From: Baffinella frigidus
Lineage: Eukaryota > Cryptophyceae > Cryptomonadales > Baffinellaceae
DNA: 12,094 nt
NCBI GenBank assembly: GCA_026770585.1
Contig: MU646673.1
Location: 252,201 to 264,294, forward strand
Direction: 5' to 3'
The notes beneath the pieces were generated by a model that was not told the origin of the DNA, searched no databases, and saw nothing but the letters and a program-made list of their open reading frames with translations. Positions within the stretch are counted from its first letter, which is position 1; every line of letters starts with the position of its first letter. Positions 1 through 5,501 of the stretch are shown here, in pieces. The position numbers were made by a program, and so were the translations under genes.

Positions 1-51
1 CCCTCCCTCCCTCCCTCCCTCGCCCCCCCCCCCCTCTCTCCTCTACTCTCA
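1..51. repeat. Pyrimidine microsatellite, (CCCT)n then poly-C and CTCT
   Basis: Five CCCT units are followed by a run of about twelve C and a CT-rich stretch ending CTCTCAG. On the plus strand this has the look of a polypyrimidine tract closing on an AG. No exon-like frame with recognisable content follows, so it is recorded only as a simple repeat. Confidence 0.85.
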
Positions 52-311
52 GCCTTTTGTAAAGTGAACAACTTAACTACCTAGCGATCAACTTAACGAA
101 GATCATCGACGGCGAGCACGACTGCCCACCGTAACACCCCACGGAACCTGTGTCCACCGTAGGGTGCTACGGTGTGCAGCGTATCACCCTGCGGAATGCC
201 GGACCTAGGTTGATGCTGGAGTTAGGTCGTCCACCCCTATTCTAGGTCGTCCACCCCTGTCCTGCTAGCCTCTACGTAGAGGCCTTCTCGGCAACCTCTC
301 CGTCCAGATCG
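52..311. other. Non-coding stretch with short direct and inverted repeats
   Basis: No gene is seen. A 7-bp perfect hairpin, CACCGTA/TACGGTG with a 6-base loop, lies at 155-174. A 16-base direct repeat TAGGTCGTCCACCCCT occurs at 223 and 243. The CCGTAGGGTGCTACGG core resembles the CCTACNGTAGG palindromes that are abundant in the miniature elements near the far end of the window, so this may be a decayed relative. Confidence 0.4.
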
Positions 312-438
312 CTTATTGGCATTAATACATTGTTGGTATCAATACACAACCAATTAATACATCATATTGGTATTAATACCAATATGATGTAATAATTGGG
401 TGTGTATCGATACTAACAATGTATTAATACCAATAATA
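312..438. repeat. AT-rich fold-back element (loop-less inverted repeat)
   Basis: Two arms of about 63 bp meet at a perfect 34-bp palindrome centred between bases 374 and 375. The arms remain alignable outward with a few substitutions and one 1-base indel, to TTATTGGCATTAATAC on the left and its inverse on the right. There is essentially no loop, so the strand could extrude as a cruciform. No coding capacity is present. The structure fits a miniature inverted-repeat or fold-back element, but no clear target-site duplication was found. Confidence 0.8.
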
Positions 439-540
439 CCGGAGGGGTTGACCACTCTCGGCATTTGACAAATCTCGGAAATGCTCAGCAGCCCCCCCCC
501 CCCTAAGACCGTATATGAATCAGGTTTCCAGCGCCATACG

Positions 541-720
541 GTGGTCCTTGGGGGGTCTCTCTTTGATCGCGGCTCTCTCTTTGTTCGCAGCTCTTTTTTT
601 TATCGCTGCGCAGGACCCAGGAGTGTCACATAACTGGCCTGGGTTAGTCAACCGTCGCGCGCGGTGCCATCTTTGATCGAAGCTCTCGGCTCTCTTTGAT
701 CTCAGGACCCAAGAGTGTCA
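541..720 (+). repeat. Repeated 3' splice-site-like segment, CAG|GACCC(A)GGAGT, two copies
   Basis: Runs of TCTCTTTGATCGCAGCTC-like pyrimidine-rich sequence precede two short matches to the start of the cyclic-nucleotide-domain exon found further on: CAG|GACCCAGGAGTGTCA, with exon-like start at 614, and CAG|GACCCAAGAGTGTCA, at 706. Only the first 12 to 15 exon bases are kept (Asp-Pro-Gly/Arg-Val-Ser). Between them CCTGGGTTAGTCAACCGTCGC recurs near 1066 with small changes. These look like decayed copies of an intron end plus exon start. Splicing is inferred only from the AG and the pyrimidine tract. Confidence 0.45.
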
Positions 721-783
721 CCACCCTGGAGGGGACTTGCGGCCAATCCCGAATAACCTTTTATCGCAAAAGTTGACATGATT

Positions 784-1050
784 TATACCACTAAAATACA
801 TATTAGACCTTTTTGTACCAGATCCATTCATCACGGGGGCGCCACATTGTGGCGCCATCTCCAAGGGGAGTTGACTTAAGAATGCTCAAAATACCATAAT
901 GTTCCATCCAGGGTGGTATACCACTAAAATACATATTAGACCTTTTTGTACCAGATCCATTCATCACGGGGGCGCCACATTGTGGCGCCATCTCCAAGGG
1001 GAGTTGACTTAAGAATGCTCAAAATACCATAATGTTCCATCCAGGGTGGT
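784..1050. repeat. Perfect 133-bp tandem duplication
   Basis: Two adjacent copies, 785-917 and 918-1050, appear identical by eye. Each has a near-perfect 19-base palindrome, GGCGCCACATTGTGGCGCC, in its middle and the motif GTTGACTTAAG, which also occurs in inverse form in the repeat family around 8500-8960. The minus-strand frame across the pair simply reads the same peptide twice, so it is not taken as a gene. Absence of divergence means a very recent duplication, or an assembly artefact. Confidence 0.95.
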
Positions 1051-1061
1051 TCCACGTACAA

Positions 1062-1350
1062 ACCTGGTCTGGGTTAGTCAACAGTCGCATGGCGGACTCT
1101 CTCTGATCGCTGCTCTCTCTTTGACCAAAGAGAGAAATCACAGAGATTTGATACATTTCGCAAGGCATCGATATGAAGGATTTATGTTAGTAGGTGACAC
1201 CAACGAAATCGCAGGACCCAGGAGTCTAATCTAACCGATCACTGGCGAGACTCCCGGGCGGGAAACTCCCGAGTGTTTAAATTAGATAGTCTGCGGGATT
1301 AGATCGCAGCGATCGGCTCTGTTTGATCGCAGCTCTCGGCAGGACCAGCT
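1062..1350 (+). pseudogene. Decayed copy of the splice-acceptor/exon-start segment
   Basis: The first part repeats the CTGGGTTAGTCAAC...CTCTCTTTGA region seen near 640-700. From 1171 a block ATATGAAGGATTTATGTTAG and following bases, ending CGAAATCGCAG|GACCC at 1215, is repeated almost identically at 1733-1787. Here the exon-like part stops after Asp-Pro-Gly-Val at a TAA-containing stretch, so it is a truncated copy of the cyclic-nucleotide-domain exon start. The remainder to 1350 repeats TTTGATCGCAGCTCTCGGCAGGACC motifs and has no independent coding signal. Confidence 0.45.
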
Positions 1351-1352
1351 TA

Positions 1353-1549
1353 TAGAGCGGTTTTCGCATCTGTCGGCCACCAACCGATATGAAATTTATG
1401 AACAAGGGCTCCAATTCCGGCCACTTTTGGCATTTTTATCACAAAATAAAACTCTAAAACTTCAGAACCACGCCAAAAGTTGCCGGAATTGGAGCCCTTG
1501 TTCATATTTTCATGTCGGTGAGTGGCCGACAGATGAGAAAACCGCTCTA
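1353..1549. repeat. Fold-back element with TAGAGCGGTTTTC termini
   Basis: Arms of about 80 bp (1353-1432 and 1470-1549) are inverse copies of each other with scattered substitutions, separated by roughly 37 bases that include CACAAAATAAAACTC. The termini read TAGAGCGGTTTTCGCATCTG and its inverse. The long hairpin at 6592-6813 also ends in TAGAGCG, and a single end resembling this one, TAGAGCGGTTTCCGCGTCTG, lies at 10637. This suggests a family of non-autonomous fold-back elements. No transposase frame is present. Confidence 0.85.
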
Positions 1550-1550
1550 C

Positions 1551-1730
1551 CGGGTACTCGCAAGGGTTCGGGTATTTTATTGGGAAAACAATCTTTCCTA
1601 TGACCCTACAGTAGGAAACCCTAGGGACCTCGAATTGCTGACGGGAGATACCGAAGAGATTTCTTCGGTTCAGCTGAAAATTACTACAGTACCCGATCTG
1701 GATATAAGCTGCAGCGGGTTGCTGGTGGAT
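1551..1730. other. Unassigned stretch between repeats
   Basis: A plus-strand frame stays open here, but it begins inside the preceding fold-back and its peptide is not recognised. Around 1602-1631, GACCCTACAGTAGGAAACCCTAGGGACC resembles the CCCTACGGTAGGCAACCCGTAGGGAC core of the dispersed repeat at 2541-2668, so part of it is probably repeat-derived. Confidence 0.35.
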
Positions 1731-1732
1731 CC

Positions 1733-1821
1733 ATATGAAGGATTTATGTTAGTAGGTGACACCAACGAAATCGCAGGACCCGGGAGTCGCGCCAGCGATC
1801 GTGGTGGACCGGCTCAAGACG
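1733..1821 (+). pseudogene. Truncated copy (A') of the cyclic-nucleotide-binding exon
   Basis: After the acceptor-like ATCGCAG, 45 bases encode Asp-Pro-Gly-Val-Ala-Pro-Ala-Ile-Val-Val-Asp-Arg-Leu-Lys-Thr. This is identical in protein to the start of the complete copy that begins at 1999. The 55-bp block 1767-1821 matches 1989-2043 with two substitutions, both synonymous (GTG/GTC Val and CGG/AGG Arg). The homology then stops, the frame meets TAA at about 1831, and a fold-back element begins. It is read as an incomplete duplicate, not a usable exon. Confidence 0.6.
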
Positions 1822-1839
1822 AACGAAATCTAATCCCGC

Positions 1840-1981
1840 CGAGTATTCATAATGAATACGATTTTGGTGTATCTTAAGGGGTATAAACAAGACAGTCGTC
1901 TATTTAGACTTCATTTAGAGCCTCAAGATACACCAAAATCGAATCGGAGATCCCCGAAATCGTATTCATTATGAATACTCG
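1840..1981. repeat. Fold-back element lying between two exon-start copies
   Basis: The outer arms begin CGAGTATTCATAATGAATACGAT on the left and are inverted at the right end. The right arm carries an extra block of roughly 18 bases (GGGGATCTCCGATTCGA read inversely), after which the arms pair again through GATTTTGGTGTATCTT. The first 20 bases of each arm are themselves palindromic (GTATTCAT.ATGAATAC). The element sits between copies A' and A of the cyclic-nucleotide exon start, so it may have been involved in that duplication. Confidence 0.8.
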
Positions 1982-1998
1982 TCTGGATGAAATCGCAG

Positions 1999-2121
1999 GA
2001 CCCGGGAGTCGCGCCAGCGATCGTGGTCGACAGGCTCAAGACGGGGGACGTGGTGGGGGAGCTGGCTGTGTTTGACTCTGCGGACCGGAGCGCTACTGTC
2101 ATTGCTGAGACCGACAGCGAG
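1999..2121 (+). CDS. Exon-like segment A: phosphate-binding cassette of a cyclic-nucleotide-binding domain
   Basis: The segment is bounded by an acceptor-like ATCGCAG and a donor-like GAG|GTGACT. It is 123 nt (41 codons, phase 0 at both ends). The peptide runs from DPGVAPAIVVDRLKT to GDVVGELAVFDSADRSAT and VIAETDSE. The GELA...RSAT pattern is the phosphate-binding cassette of cAMP/cGMP-binding domains (PKA/PKG regulatory, channel and Epac types). There the Glu contacts the ribose hydroxyl and the Arg the cyclic phosphate, and both are present here. Only the C-terminal half of the beta-roll is covered, so flanking exons would have to supply the rest. Whether this is a live exon of a cyclic-nucleotide-binding protein or a relic cannot be told from this window. 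No other cyclic-nucleotide-domain exon was recognised, and neighbouring copies are decayed. Confidence 0.6.
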
Positions 2122-2124
2122 GTG

Positions 2125-2306
2125 ACTTACAATACATGTATAGGATGTACAACTACGTATAATACATGTATGGACTTTACAAGTACTTACAATATATGTA
2201 TGGACTGTTACAACTACTTACAATACATTGTAGATGGTATACAAGGACTTACAATACATGTATAGACTGTACAACTACTTACAATACATGTATACACTAT
2301 ACAACT
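2125..2306. repeat. 30-bp minisatellite, six units (array 1)
   Basis: Six units of 30 to 31 bp start at 2125, 2155, 2185, 2216, 2247 and 2277. They share ACTTACAATACATGTAT followed by a variable GGACTGTACAACT. The array starts right after the donor-like GT of segment A and ends just before segment B, so it would be intronic. A related four-unit array is found at 2701-2819. The small open frames that cross it are repeat translations. Confidence 0.9.
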
Positions 2307-2313
2307 ACACGTA

Positions 2314-2376
2314 GAGCTGGCGGTGTTTGTCTTTGCTGGCCGGGGCGCAACTGTCATAGCTGAGACAGACAGCGAG
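2314..2376 (+). pseudogene. Segment B: second copy of the phosphate-binding cassette exon
   Basis: The 63 nt encode ELAVFVFAGRGATVIAETDSE and end at a donor-like GAG|GTACGC. This aligns with the last 21 codons of segment A: the cassette Glu, the phosphate-binding Arg and the VIAETDSE tail are kept, while the loop is changed and two positions differ around the Arg. The upstream part (DPGV... to VVG) is missing and the acceptor, ACACGTAG, is weak. The intact frame over the aligned region leaves open an alternative exon, but the 5' truncation makes a decayed duplicate more likely. Confidence 0.5.
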
Positions 2377-2540
2377 GTACGCACCTACTCGGTTCTATTT
2401 CGTGGGGTGTCCATCTAAAGGATTTCCGGTACAAATCCTGATATTTTAAATCCTAAAAGTGCGAAATGGCACCAGTGCCAATCCAAAATCTCAGAATAAA
2501 CTACCACACATCGGCCTTCAAAGGGATGTTGAATAACCCC
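2377..2540. other. No feature recognised
   Basis: The stretch follows the donor-like GTACGC of segment B and would be intron if that exon is real. It contains CGGTACAAATCCTG, which resembles part of the repeat family near 4845, but no open frame, array or strong hairpin. Confidence 0.3.
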
Positions 2541-2668
2541 TAAGCGATCAGACCATAGGACCCTACGGTAGGCAACCCGTAGGGACATATGGGGGTTCCT
2601 ACGGATAAGGTAACGGAAACTCGGCCCGAAATGGGCCGAAAGTCCCTTCGTAGCCCGCTGTGTGGTTG
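2541..2668 (+). repeat. Dispersed repeat, copy 1 of 3
   Basis: It contains CCCTACGGTAGGCAACCCGTAGGGAC, a GGGGGTTCCTACGG block, AAGGTAACGGAAACTCGG, a GGCCCGAAATGGGCC palindrome and CCCTTCGTAGCCCGCTGTGTGG. Almost the whole block recurs inverted at 4291-4417 and, rearranged, at 10718-10858. Shared structure at three sites shows a mobile or segmentally copied sequence. It carries no coding capacity. Confidence 0.8.
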
Positions 2669-2697
2669 TCTCTGCGGACCGCAGCGCGACTGAGATG
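2666..2697 (+). pseudogene. Segment C: fragment of the phosphate-binding cassette exon
   Basis: GTTGTCTCTGCGGACCGCAGCG followed by CGACTG matches TTTGACTCTGCGGACCGGAGCG followed by CTACTG of segment A. Only about 30 bases are preserved. The left side is replaced by the dispersed repeat that ends in GCTGTGTGG, and the right side runs into the second 30-bp array. It is a clear relic without usable splice sites. Confidence 0.5.
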
Positions 2698-2700
2698 CCC

Positions 2701-2819
2701 CTTACAATTCACGTATACACGTTACAACTACGTATAATACATGTATGGACTATACGGCTACGTATAATATATGTCAAAACCATACCACTACTTACAACAC
2801 ATGTATAGATGAAATATCT
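2701..2819. repeat. 30-bp minisatellite, four units (array 2)
   Basis: Units start at about 2700, 2730, 2760 and 2790 and are more diverged versions of the unit at 2125-2306, sharing CGTATAATACATGTATGGAC. Again the array lies just after a cassette-exon fragment (C) and before another (D). This implies that exon, array and exon were copied together as one block. Confidence 0.85.
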
Positions 2820-2877
2820 ACATTTGGCTCTTGGCTGTCAGTGCCAGGCCGATGAATCCTCCTATAGCAACAAGTAT

Positions 2878-2970
2878 CGGGGGACGTGGTTGGGGAGCTG
2901 GTGGTGTTTTTTTCTTGTTTTTTTTTCTCGGCTGGCTGGATTGCGACTGGCCTTGCCGAGAGACAGCACG
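2878..2970 (+). pseudogene. Segment D: decayed copy of the phosphate-binding cassette exon
   Basis: GGGGGACGTGGTTGGGGAGCTGG matches the start of the cassette in segment A (Gly-Asp-Val-Val-Gly-Glu-Leu). Then come a T-rich expansion and GCTGGCTGGATTGCGACTG, which corresponds to the Arg-containing part of segment B, and finally a donor-like CACG|GTACGC as in segment B. In the open frame the Arg position reads Trp and the tail reads ERQHG instead of ETDSE, so nucleotide binding would be lost. It is called a relic. Confidence 0.5.
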
Positions 2971-2988
2971 GTACGCCCGATCGTTCCA

Positions 2989-3118
2989 AACCCTAAACCC
3001 TAAACCCTAAACCCTAAACCCTAAACCCAAAACCACAAAGCCTAAACCCCAAACCCCAAACCCCAAACTCCAAACGCTACGCCCCGAACCCGAAACCCGA
3101 AACTCAGAACGCCGCCAG
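2989..3118 (+). repeat. Telomere-type heptamer array, C-rich strand
   Basis: Perfect CCCTAAA units grade into variants (CCCCAAA, CCCAAAA, CCCGAAA) with the 7-base spacing mostly kept. The array ends CAGAACGCCGCCAG directly against an exon-like segment. It is interstitial, since complex sequence lies on both sides, and is not a chromosome end. The CTAAA/CTAAC words resemble branch-point sequences. Confidence 0.9.
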
Positions 3119-3157
3119 GTGCTCAAGGTATGGAAGGAGCAGCTGGACAGGCTCATG
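3119..3157 (+). pseudogene. KEQLDRLM exon-like segment, copy 1 (truncated)
   Basis: After GCCGCCAG, 39 bases encode VLKVWKEQLDRLM. They match the first 13 codons of the copies at 3490 and 3781 with a few substitutions. The homology then breaks into GGGGTTTTAGGG, a G-rich heptamer array, so the donor end is missing. The function of the encoded amphipathic helical peptide is not known. Confidence 0.5.
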
Positions 3158-3189
3158 GGGTTTTAGGGTTTAGGGGTTTAGGGTTTAGG
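3158..3189 (-). repeat. Telomere-type heptamer array, G-rich on plus strand
   Basis: GGGTTTAGGGG-type units lie in the orientation opposite to the array at 2989-3118 and begin exactly where copy 1 of the exon-like segment is truncated. This suggests a break or inversion at that point. Confidence 0.85.
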
Positions 3190-3285
3190 TTGCGTGAATA
3201 GGCCTACAGTAGGAGCCTAGGACGGTGTGTGGCCTTAACCGACACACAACCCTCAGCCCTACACACAAACACTAACACCCGCCAG
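3190..3285. repeat. Decayed TA-type miniature element fragment and intron-end-like sequence
   Basis: AGGCCTACAGTAGGAGCCTAGGACGGTGTGTGGCCTTAA, read inversely, resembles the inner part of the miniature element near 10143-10173 (CCCTAGGGCGGTGCGTGTCCTTA). It is followed by CACTAACACCCGCCAG, a good branch-point-plus-acceptor look-alike. Confidence 0.4.
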
Positions 3286-3311
3286 GAAGGCGCCGCTGGG
3301 TACGCTCATGG
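3286..3311 (+). pseudogene. KEQLDRLM exon-like segment, decayed partial copy
   Basis: GAAGGCGCCGCTGGGTACGC then TCATGGA aligns with AAGGAGCAGCTGGACAGGC then TCATGGA of the better copies, again just after a GCCAG acceptor-like end. Two indels or clustered changes break the peptide. It supports the view that the segment was copied together with its upstream intron end. Confidence 0.35.
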
Positions 3312-3333
3312 ATCATACTGTAGGAGGCTTAGG

Positions 3334-3436
3334 CCTAGTGGCTATACGTCGTGAGGCAGTGAATTCACTGTGAAATCAGTGAACTCACACCAAATTAAGG
3401 CCTCTGGTCAAATGGCGCAGACGTATAGCCGCTAGG
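3334..3436. repeat. Small terminal-inverted-repeat element
   Basis: 17-bp ends CCTAGTGGCTATACGTC and its inverse (one mismatch) enclose about 69 bp. Just inside the left end is a perfect 14-base palindrome, CAGTGAATTCACTG, which is repeated in altered form (TCAGTGAACTCAC). At about 103 bp with no frame it fits a miniature inverted-repeat element. No target duplication was identified. Confidence 0.7.
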
Positions 3437-3459
3437 GCGGTCTGTGTCTTTCATCAATC

Positions 3460-3489
3460 CCAAACACCAAACCCTAAACGCTACACTAG
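3460..3489 (+). repeat. Short heptamer tract ending in CTACACTAG
   Basis: CCCAAACACCAAACCCTAAACG leads straight into the AG that precedes the next exon-like segment, repeating the array-then-exon order seen at 2989-3119. Confidence 0.7.
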
Positions 3490-3543
3490 GTTCTGGAGGT
3501 CTCAAAAGAGCAGCTGGACAGGCTCATGGAGATGGACGAGGCG
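3490..3543 (+). CDS. KEQLDRLMEMDEA exon-like segment, copy 2 (54 nt)
   Basis: It is bounded by CACTAG and a donor-like GCG|GTATTT. The 54 nt encode 18 residues, VLEVSKEQLDRLMEMDEA, with phase 0 at both ends, so it could be skipped or repeated without changing frame. The charged and leucine spacing suggests an amphipathic helix. The family was not recognised. A near-identical copy lies 291 bp downstream, and further partial copies lie at 3119 and 3286. This could be one of several tandem exons encoding a helical repeat, or all could be relics. Confidence 0.4.
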
Positions 3544-3780
3544 GTATTTCCCCCCCCCGAACCCCCTTTACGAACCCTACCTAAACCCTACCTCAACCTG
3601 TCTAAATCCTGCCGCATGAACCCTACCTAACCCCAAAACCCGAAACCTGAAACAAAGACGCTTTTTGAGTATAACACGCGCGCGAAACTTCCGGCGGAAA
3701 CCTTCTTGGGGGGGTGGGACCTTCTCGGGTTGAGGGTTGAGGGTTCGGGTTTTGGGGTTTAGCGCGAAACCCTAAATCTG
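3544..3780 (+). repeat. Degenerate heptamer and (CCTAC)-rich sequence
   Basis: A poly-C run, then ACCCTACCTAAACCC-type repeats, non-repeat sequence near 3655-3725, a G-rich heptamer patch (3727-3763) and a C-rich end (AAACCCTAAATCTG). The first part recurs after the next exon copy at 3835-3913, so exon and downstream intron were duplicated together. No gene is seen. Confidence 0.75.
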
Positions 3781-3834
3781 GTGATGGAGGTCTCAAAAGA
3801 GCAGCTAGACAGGCTCATGGAGATGGACGAGGCG
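3781..3834 (+). CDS. KEQLDRLMEMDEA exon-like segment, copy 3 (54 nt)
   Basis: It encodes VMEVSKEQLDRLMEMDEA and is identical in length and nearly identical in sequence to copy 2. The donor-like GCG|GTATCC is kept. The base pair before the start is TG instead of AG (AAATCTG|GTG), so the 3' splice site looks broken unless another AG is used. The downstream poly-C and CCTACCTAAACCC stretch is shared with copy 2. This points to a tandem duplication unit of about 291 bp covering exon plus following intron. Confidence 0.4.
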
Positions 3835-4133
3835 GTATCCCCCCCCCCCGAACCCCCCCTTCAAACCCCACCTAAACCCTGCCTAAACTCTGCCGCATGA
3901 ACCCTACCTAACCTCGAAACCCCAGCCCGTTCCTAAACCCTACCTAAACCCTACACCCGAAACCCGAAACCCAAAATCCTACACACTCTACACAAACCCT
4001 ACACAACCCCGGCACAAATCCTCGCCTCCGACCCTAAACTCTAAACCCTAAACCCTGAACTCTAAACCCTGAACCCTAAACCTTAAACCCCAAACCCTGA
4101 TCCATAAACCCTAAACCTCGAACCCTAAACTAG
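3835..4133 (+). repeat. Degenerate telomere-type heptamer array
   Basis: Begins with the duplicated poly-C and CCTACCTAAACCC block, then CCCTAAA variants (CCCTGAA, CCCGAAA, CCTCGAA) with loose 7-base spacing, ending CCCTAAACTAG against another exon-like segment. Confidence 0.85.
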
Positions 4134-4169
4134 GTGGACGAGGCGATCAAGGGAATGATGAGGCTCAGG
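4134..4169 (+). pseudogene. VDEAIKGMMRLR exon-like segment
   Basis: Following AAACTAG, the frame reads VDEAIKGMMRLR and stays open for about twenty more codons into repeat sequence. The VDEA start resembles the MDEA end of the 54-nt copies, so it may be another member of the same helical repeat. No donor-like GT is evident at a matching position. Confidence 0.3.
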
Positions 4170-4290
4170 ATCGATCGCTCAAAATCGATCAGCATCTCGT
4201 ATGCACCCTCCCAACGTCAACCAGTCACATAACAATTGCACGGTACACAGACAGCTTATCGACCGATATTTCGACCGGGCGTCAGGCGGT
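4170..4290. other. Repeat-derived spacer with GATCGATCGCTC and ATCTCGTATGCACCCTCC
   Basis: The motif ATCTCGTATgcACCCTCC occurs here near 4193 and again near 4432 and 4766 as ATCTCGTATTTACCCTCC. No gene is seen. Confidence 0.4.
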
Positions 4291-4417
4291 CAGCCACACA
4301 GAGGGATCCGAAGGGATTTTCGGCCCACTTTCGGCCGAGTTTCCGTTACCTTACCCGTAGGAACCCCCCTATACCCCTACGGGTTGCCTACCGTAGGGTC
4401 TTACGTCTGATCGCCTA
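4291..4417 (-). repeat. Dispersed repeat, copy 2 of 3 (inverted)
   Basis: Read on the minus strand this aligns with most of 2541-2668: GCGATCAGAC, CCCTACGGTAGGCAACCCGTAGGG, GGTAACGGAAACTCGG, the CGGCC...GGCCG block and CCCTTCGGA...CTGTGTGGCTG. Two short plus-strand frames that cross it are by-products. Confidence 0.8.
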
Positions 4418-4578
4418 TGGGTTATATACGCATCTCGTATTTACCCTCCCACGCCACGATGATCGAAACATCCACTTTTGACATCGTTCAAGGGAAACGT
4501 CTTGAATCCTTAAGTCAACCACGTCAGATCTTACGTGGATAAGGCGTCGGTTTCTCTCGATCAATCTGGCGTGGTCCC

Positions 4579-4731
4579 GACGTCAACACGTAATGTGAAT
4601 ATGTACCAGGAACGTCAACAAGTAATGTAAATATGTACCAGCAACGTGAACAAGTAATGTAAATCTGTACCAGAAACGTCAACAAGTAATGTAAATGTGT
4701 ACCAGCAACGTGGACAAGTAACGTAACCCTG
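4579..4731. repeat. 32-bp minisatellite, 4.8 units
   Basis: Units start at 4579, 4611, 4643, 4675 and 4707 with consensus AACGTCAACAAGTAATGTAA then ATATGTACCAGC. Differences between units are a few substitutions only. The minus-strand frame spanning it (hydrophobic, with repeated Thr/Leu/Val) is a repeat translation. Confidence 0.95.
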
Positions 4732-4784
4732 AAGCGCCGAATCGCACGATCAACCTCGATCAGGATCTCGTATTTACCCTCCAA

Positions 4785-4905
4785 CTCTGTCTCACTCGGG
4801 TTGCTCGACTATTCTCAAGTTGACATGCTGGGTGCGCGGTACAAATCCGTCAACTTTGGAGCGGGGAAGATCCGGGCTCACCAAATTGGTCAGCCTAAAT
4901 AGAGC
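4785..4905 (-). repeat. AAAGTTGACGGA repeat family, copy 1
   Basis: On the minus strand: GACCAATTTGGTGAGCCCGG, then GCTCCAAAGTTGACGGATTT, GTACCGCGCACCCAGCATGTC, AACTTGAGAATAGTCGAGCAACCCGAGTGAG. The same order of words is found at 8679-8850 and in part at 8539-8626 and 8851-8960. It is a dispersed repeat of unknown type with no terminal repeats recognised. Confidence 0.75.
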
Positions 4906-5092
4906 AAGACAGGGCTAGTTGCATAGACAACAAGCATTGCACATTCCTTTCTAGCCAGAGCGAAGGGCGTGCCGCAGGGTTATCATCTTGGACCTTAACT
5001 GAATCAGTATCACTGGTTATTCTGGGGTAGCTTTTATTTGTGGCATGGTGGGGTTGGTGTTGCTATCTTGGGCATAAAATCCATGCCTCGCA
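4906..5092. other. Unique-looking stretch without recognised feature
   Basis: No array, hairpin of note or convincing frame was seen. Base composition is less repetitive than the surroundings. It may be ordinary intron or intergenic DNA. Confidence 0.3.
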
Positions 5093-5197
5093 TATCCCTT
5101 GAGTGGCCAGGCAGTCAAATTTGACTGCCAAGAGGTTCTTGGCAGGTCCTACGGCCCTACGGTAGAGCGTATGAGCCTACTGGCCACTTGAGGGATA
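5093..5197. repeat. Miniature inverted-repeat element with TATCCCTTGAGTGGCCAG ends
   Basis: 18-bp ends at 5093-5110 and 5180-5197 are inverse copies with two mismatches. Inside are a perfect 18-base palindrome, GCAGTCAAATTTGACTGC, and the CCCTACGGTAG word shared with other families. Its right half recurs at 9802-9858, and a fragment (ACTGGCCACTTGA) lies at 7601. No coding capacity is present. Confidence 0.8.
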
Positions 5198-5250
5198 ATA
5201 AAAGTGATTCAGTTATGTTGCGAAACTAGTTCTGACGGGGGTTCCCTGGC

Positions 5251-5323
5251 TCTAAACCCCAAACCCTAAACCCTAAACCCTAAACACCACACACCAAACA
5301 CCAAACACCAAACCCAAACCCAG
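5251..5323 (+). repeat. Heptamer array, CCCTAAA grading into CACCAAA
   Basis: CCCTAAA units pass into ACACCAA units and end AACCCAAACCCAG. An exon-like segment follows directly, as with the other C-rich arrays. Confidence 0.9.
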
Positions 5324-5420
5324 ACACCGAACACGCGCACGCGCAACGACCCCCCTGCCCCCGCCAGGGCCCAATCCCAAAACCCAAACCCCGAAGCCTA
5401 AAGCGTAACTCCGAATGCAG
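5324..5420 (+). pseudogene. Decayed copy of the APNTRSRDE exon-like segment plus intron end
   Basis: The frame reads TPNTRTRNDPPAPA after a CAG, similar to the next segment's start, then loses similarity and enters CCCAAAACCCAAACCCC-like repeats before the AATGCAG at 5420. It is read as a duplicate whose 3' half was lost. Confidence 0.4.
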
Positions 5421-5501
5421 GCACCGAACACGCGCTCGCGCGACGAAACCCCGCCCGGAGAGCCCCGTCACAAACGCCGAAACCGACCACAGTCATGCCA
5501 G
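5421..5501 (+). CDS. Exon-like segment encoding a basic peptide (27 codons)
   Basis: Bounded by AATGCAG and donor-like CAG|GTGCCA, it is 81 nt with phase 0 at both ends. The peptide starts APNTRSRDETPPGEPRHKRR and continues NRPQSCQ. It is rich in Arg, Lys and Pro and likely disordered. No family was recognised. The donor end, with ACAGTCATGCCAGGTGCCAC, is repeated 70 bp downstream as ACAGTCATGTCAGGTGTCAC, and the start is repeated at 5324. The exon reading is an inference from splice-like ends and open frame only. Confidence 0.35.

Noticed and set aside
1512-1877. Plus-strand 121-residue frame as a gene
   Set aside because: It starts inside one fold-back and ends inside another, and its only recognisable part is the truncated cyclic-nucleotide exon start.
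2989-3118. True chromosome end (telomere)
   Set aside because: Complex sequence continues on both sides and several arrays occur in both orientations, so they are interstitial.
4201-4481. Overlapping plus-strand frames of 69 and 81 residues
   Set aside because: Both lie across the inverted dispersed repeat copy, and its other copies are not open in the same frame.
4579-4731. CRISPR array
   Set aside because: The units are contiguous 32-bp tandem repeats without unique spacers, in a eukaryotic context.
4524-4784. Minus-strand 86-residue frame with hydrophobic Thr/Leu/Val repeats, possible membrane protein
   Set aside because: It coincides with the 32-bp minisatellite, and the periodicity of the peptide follows the DNA repeat.
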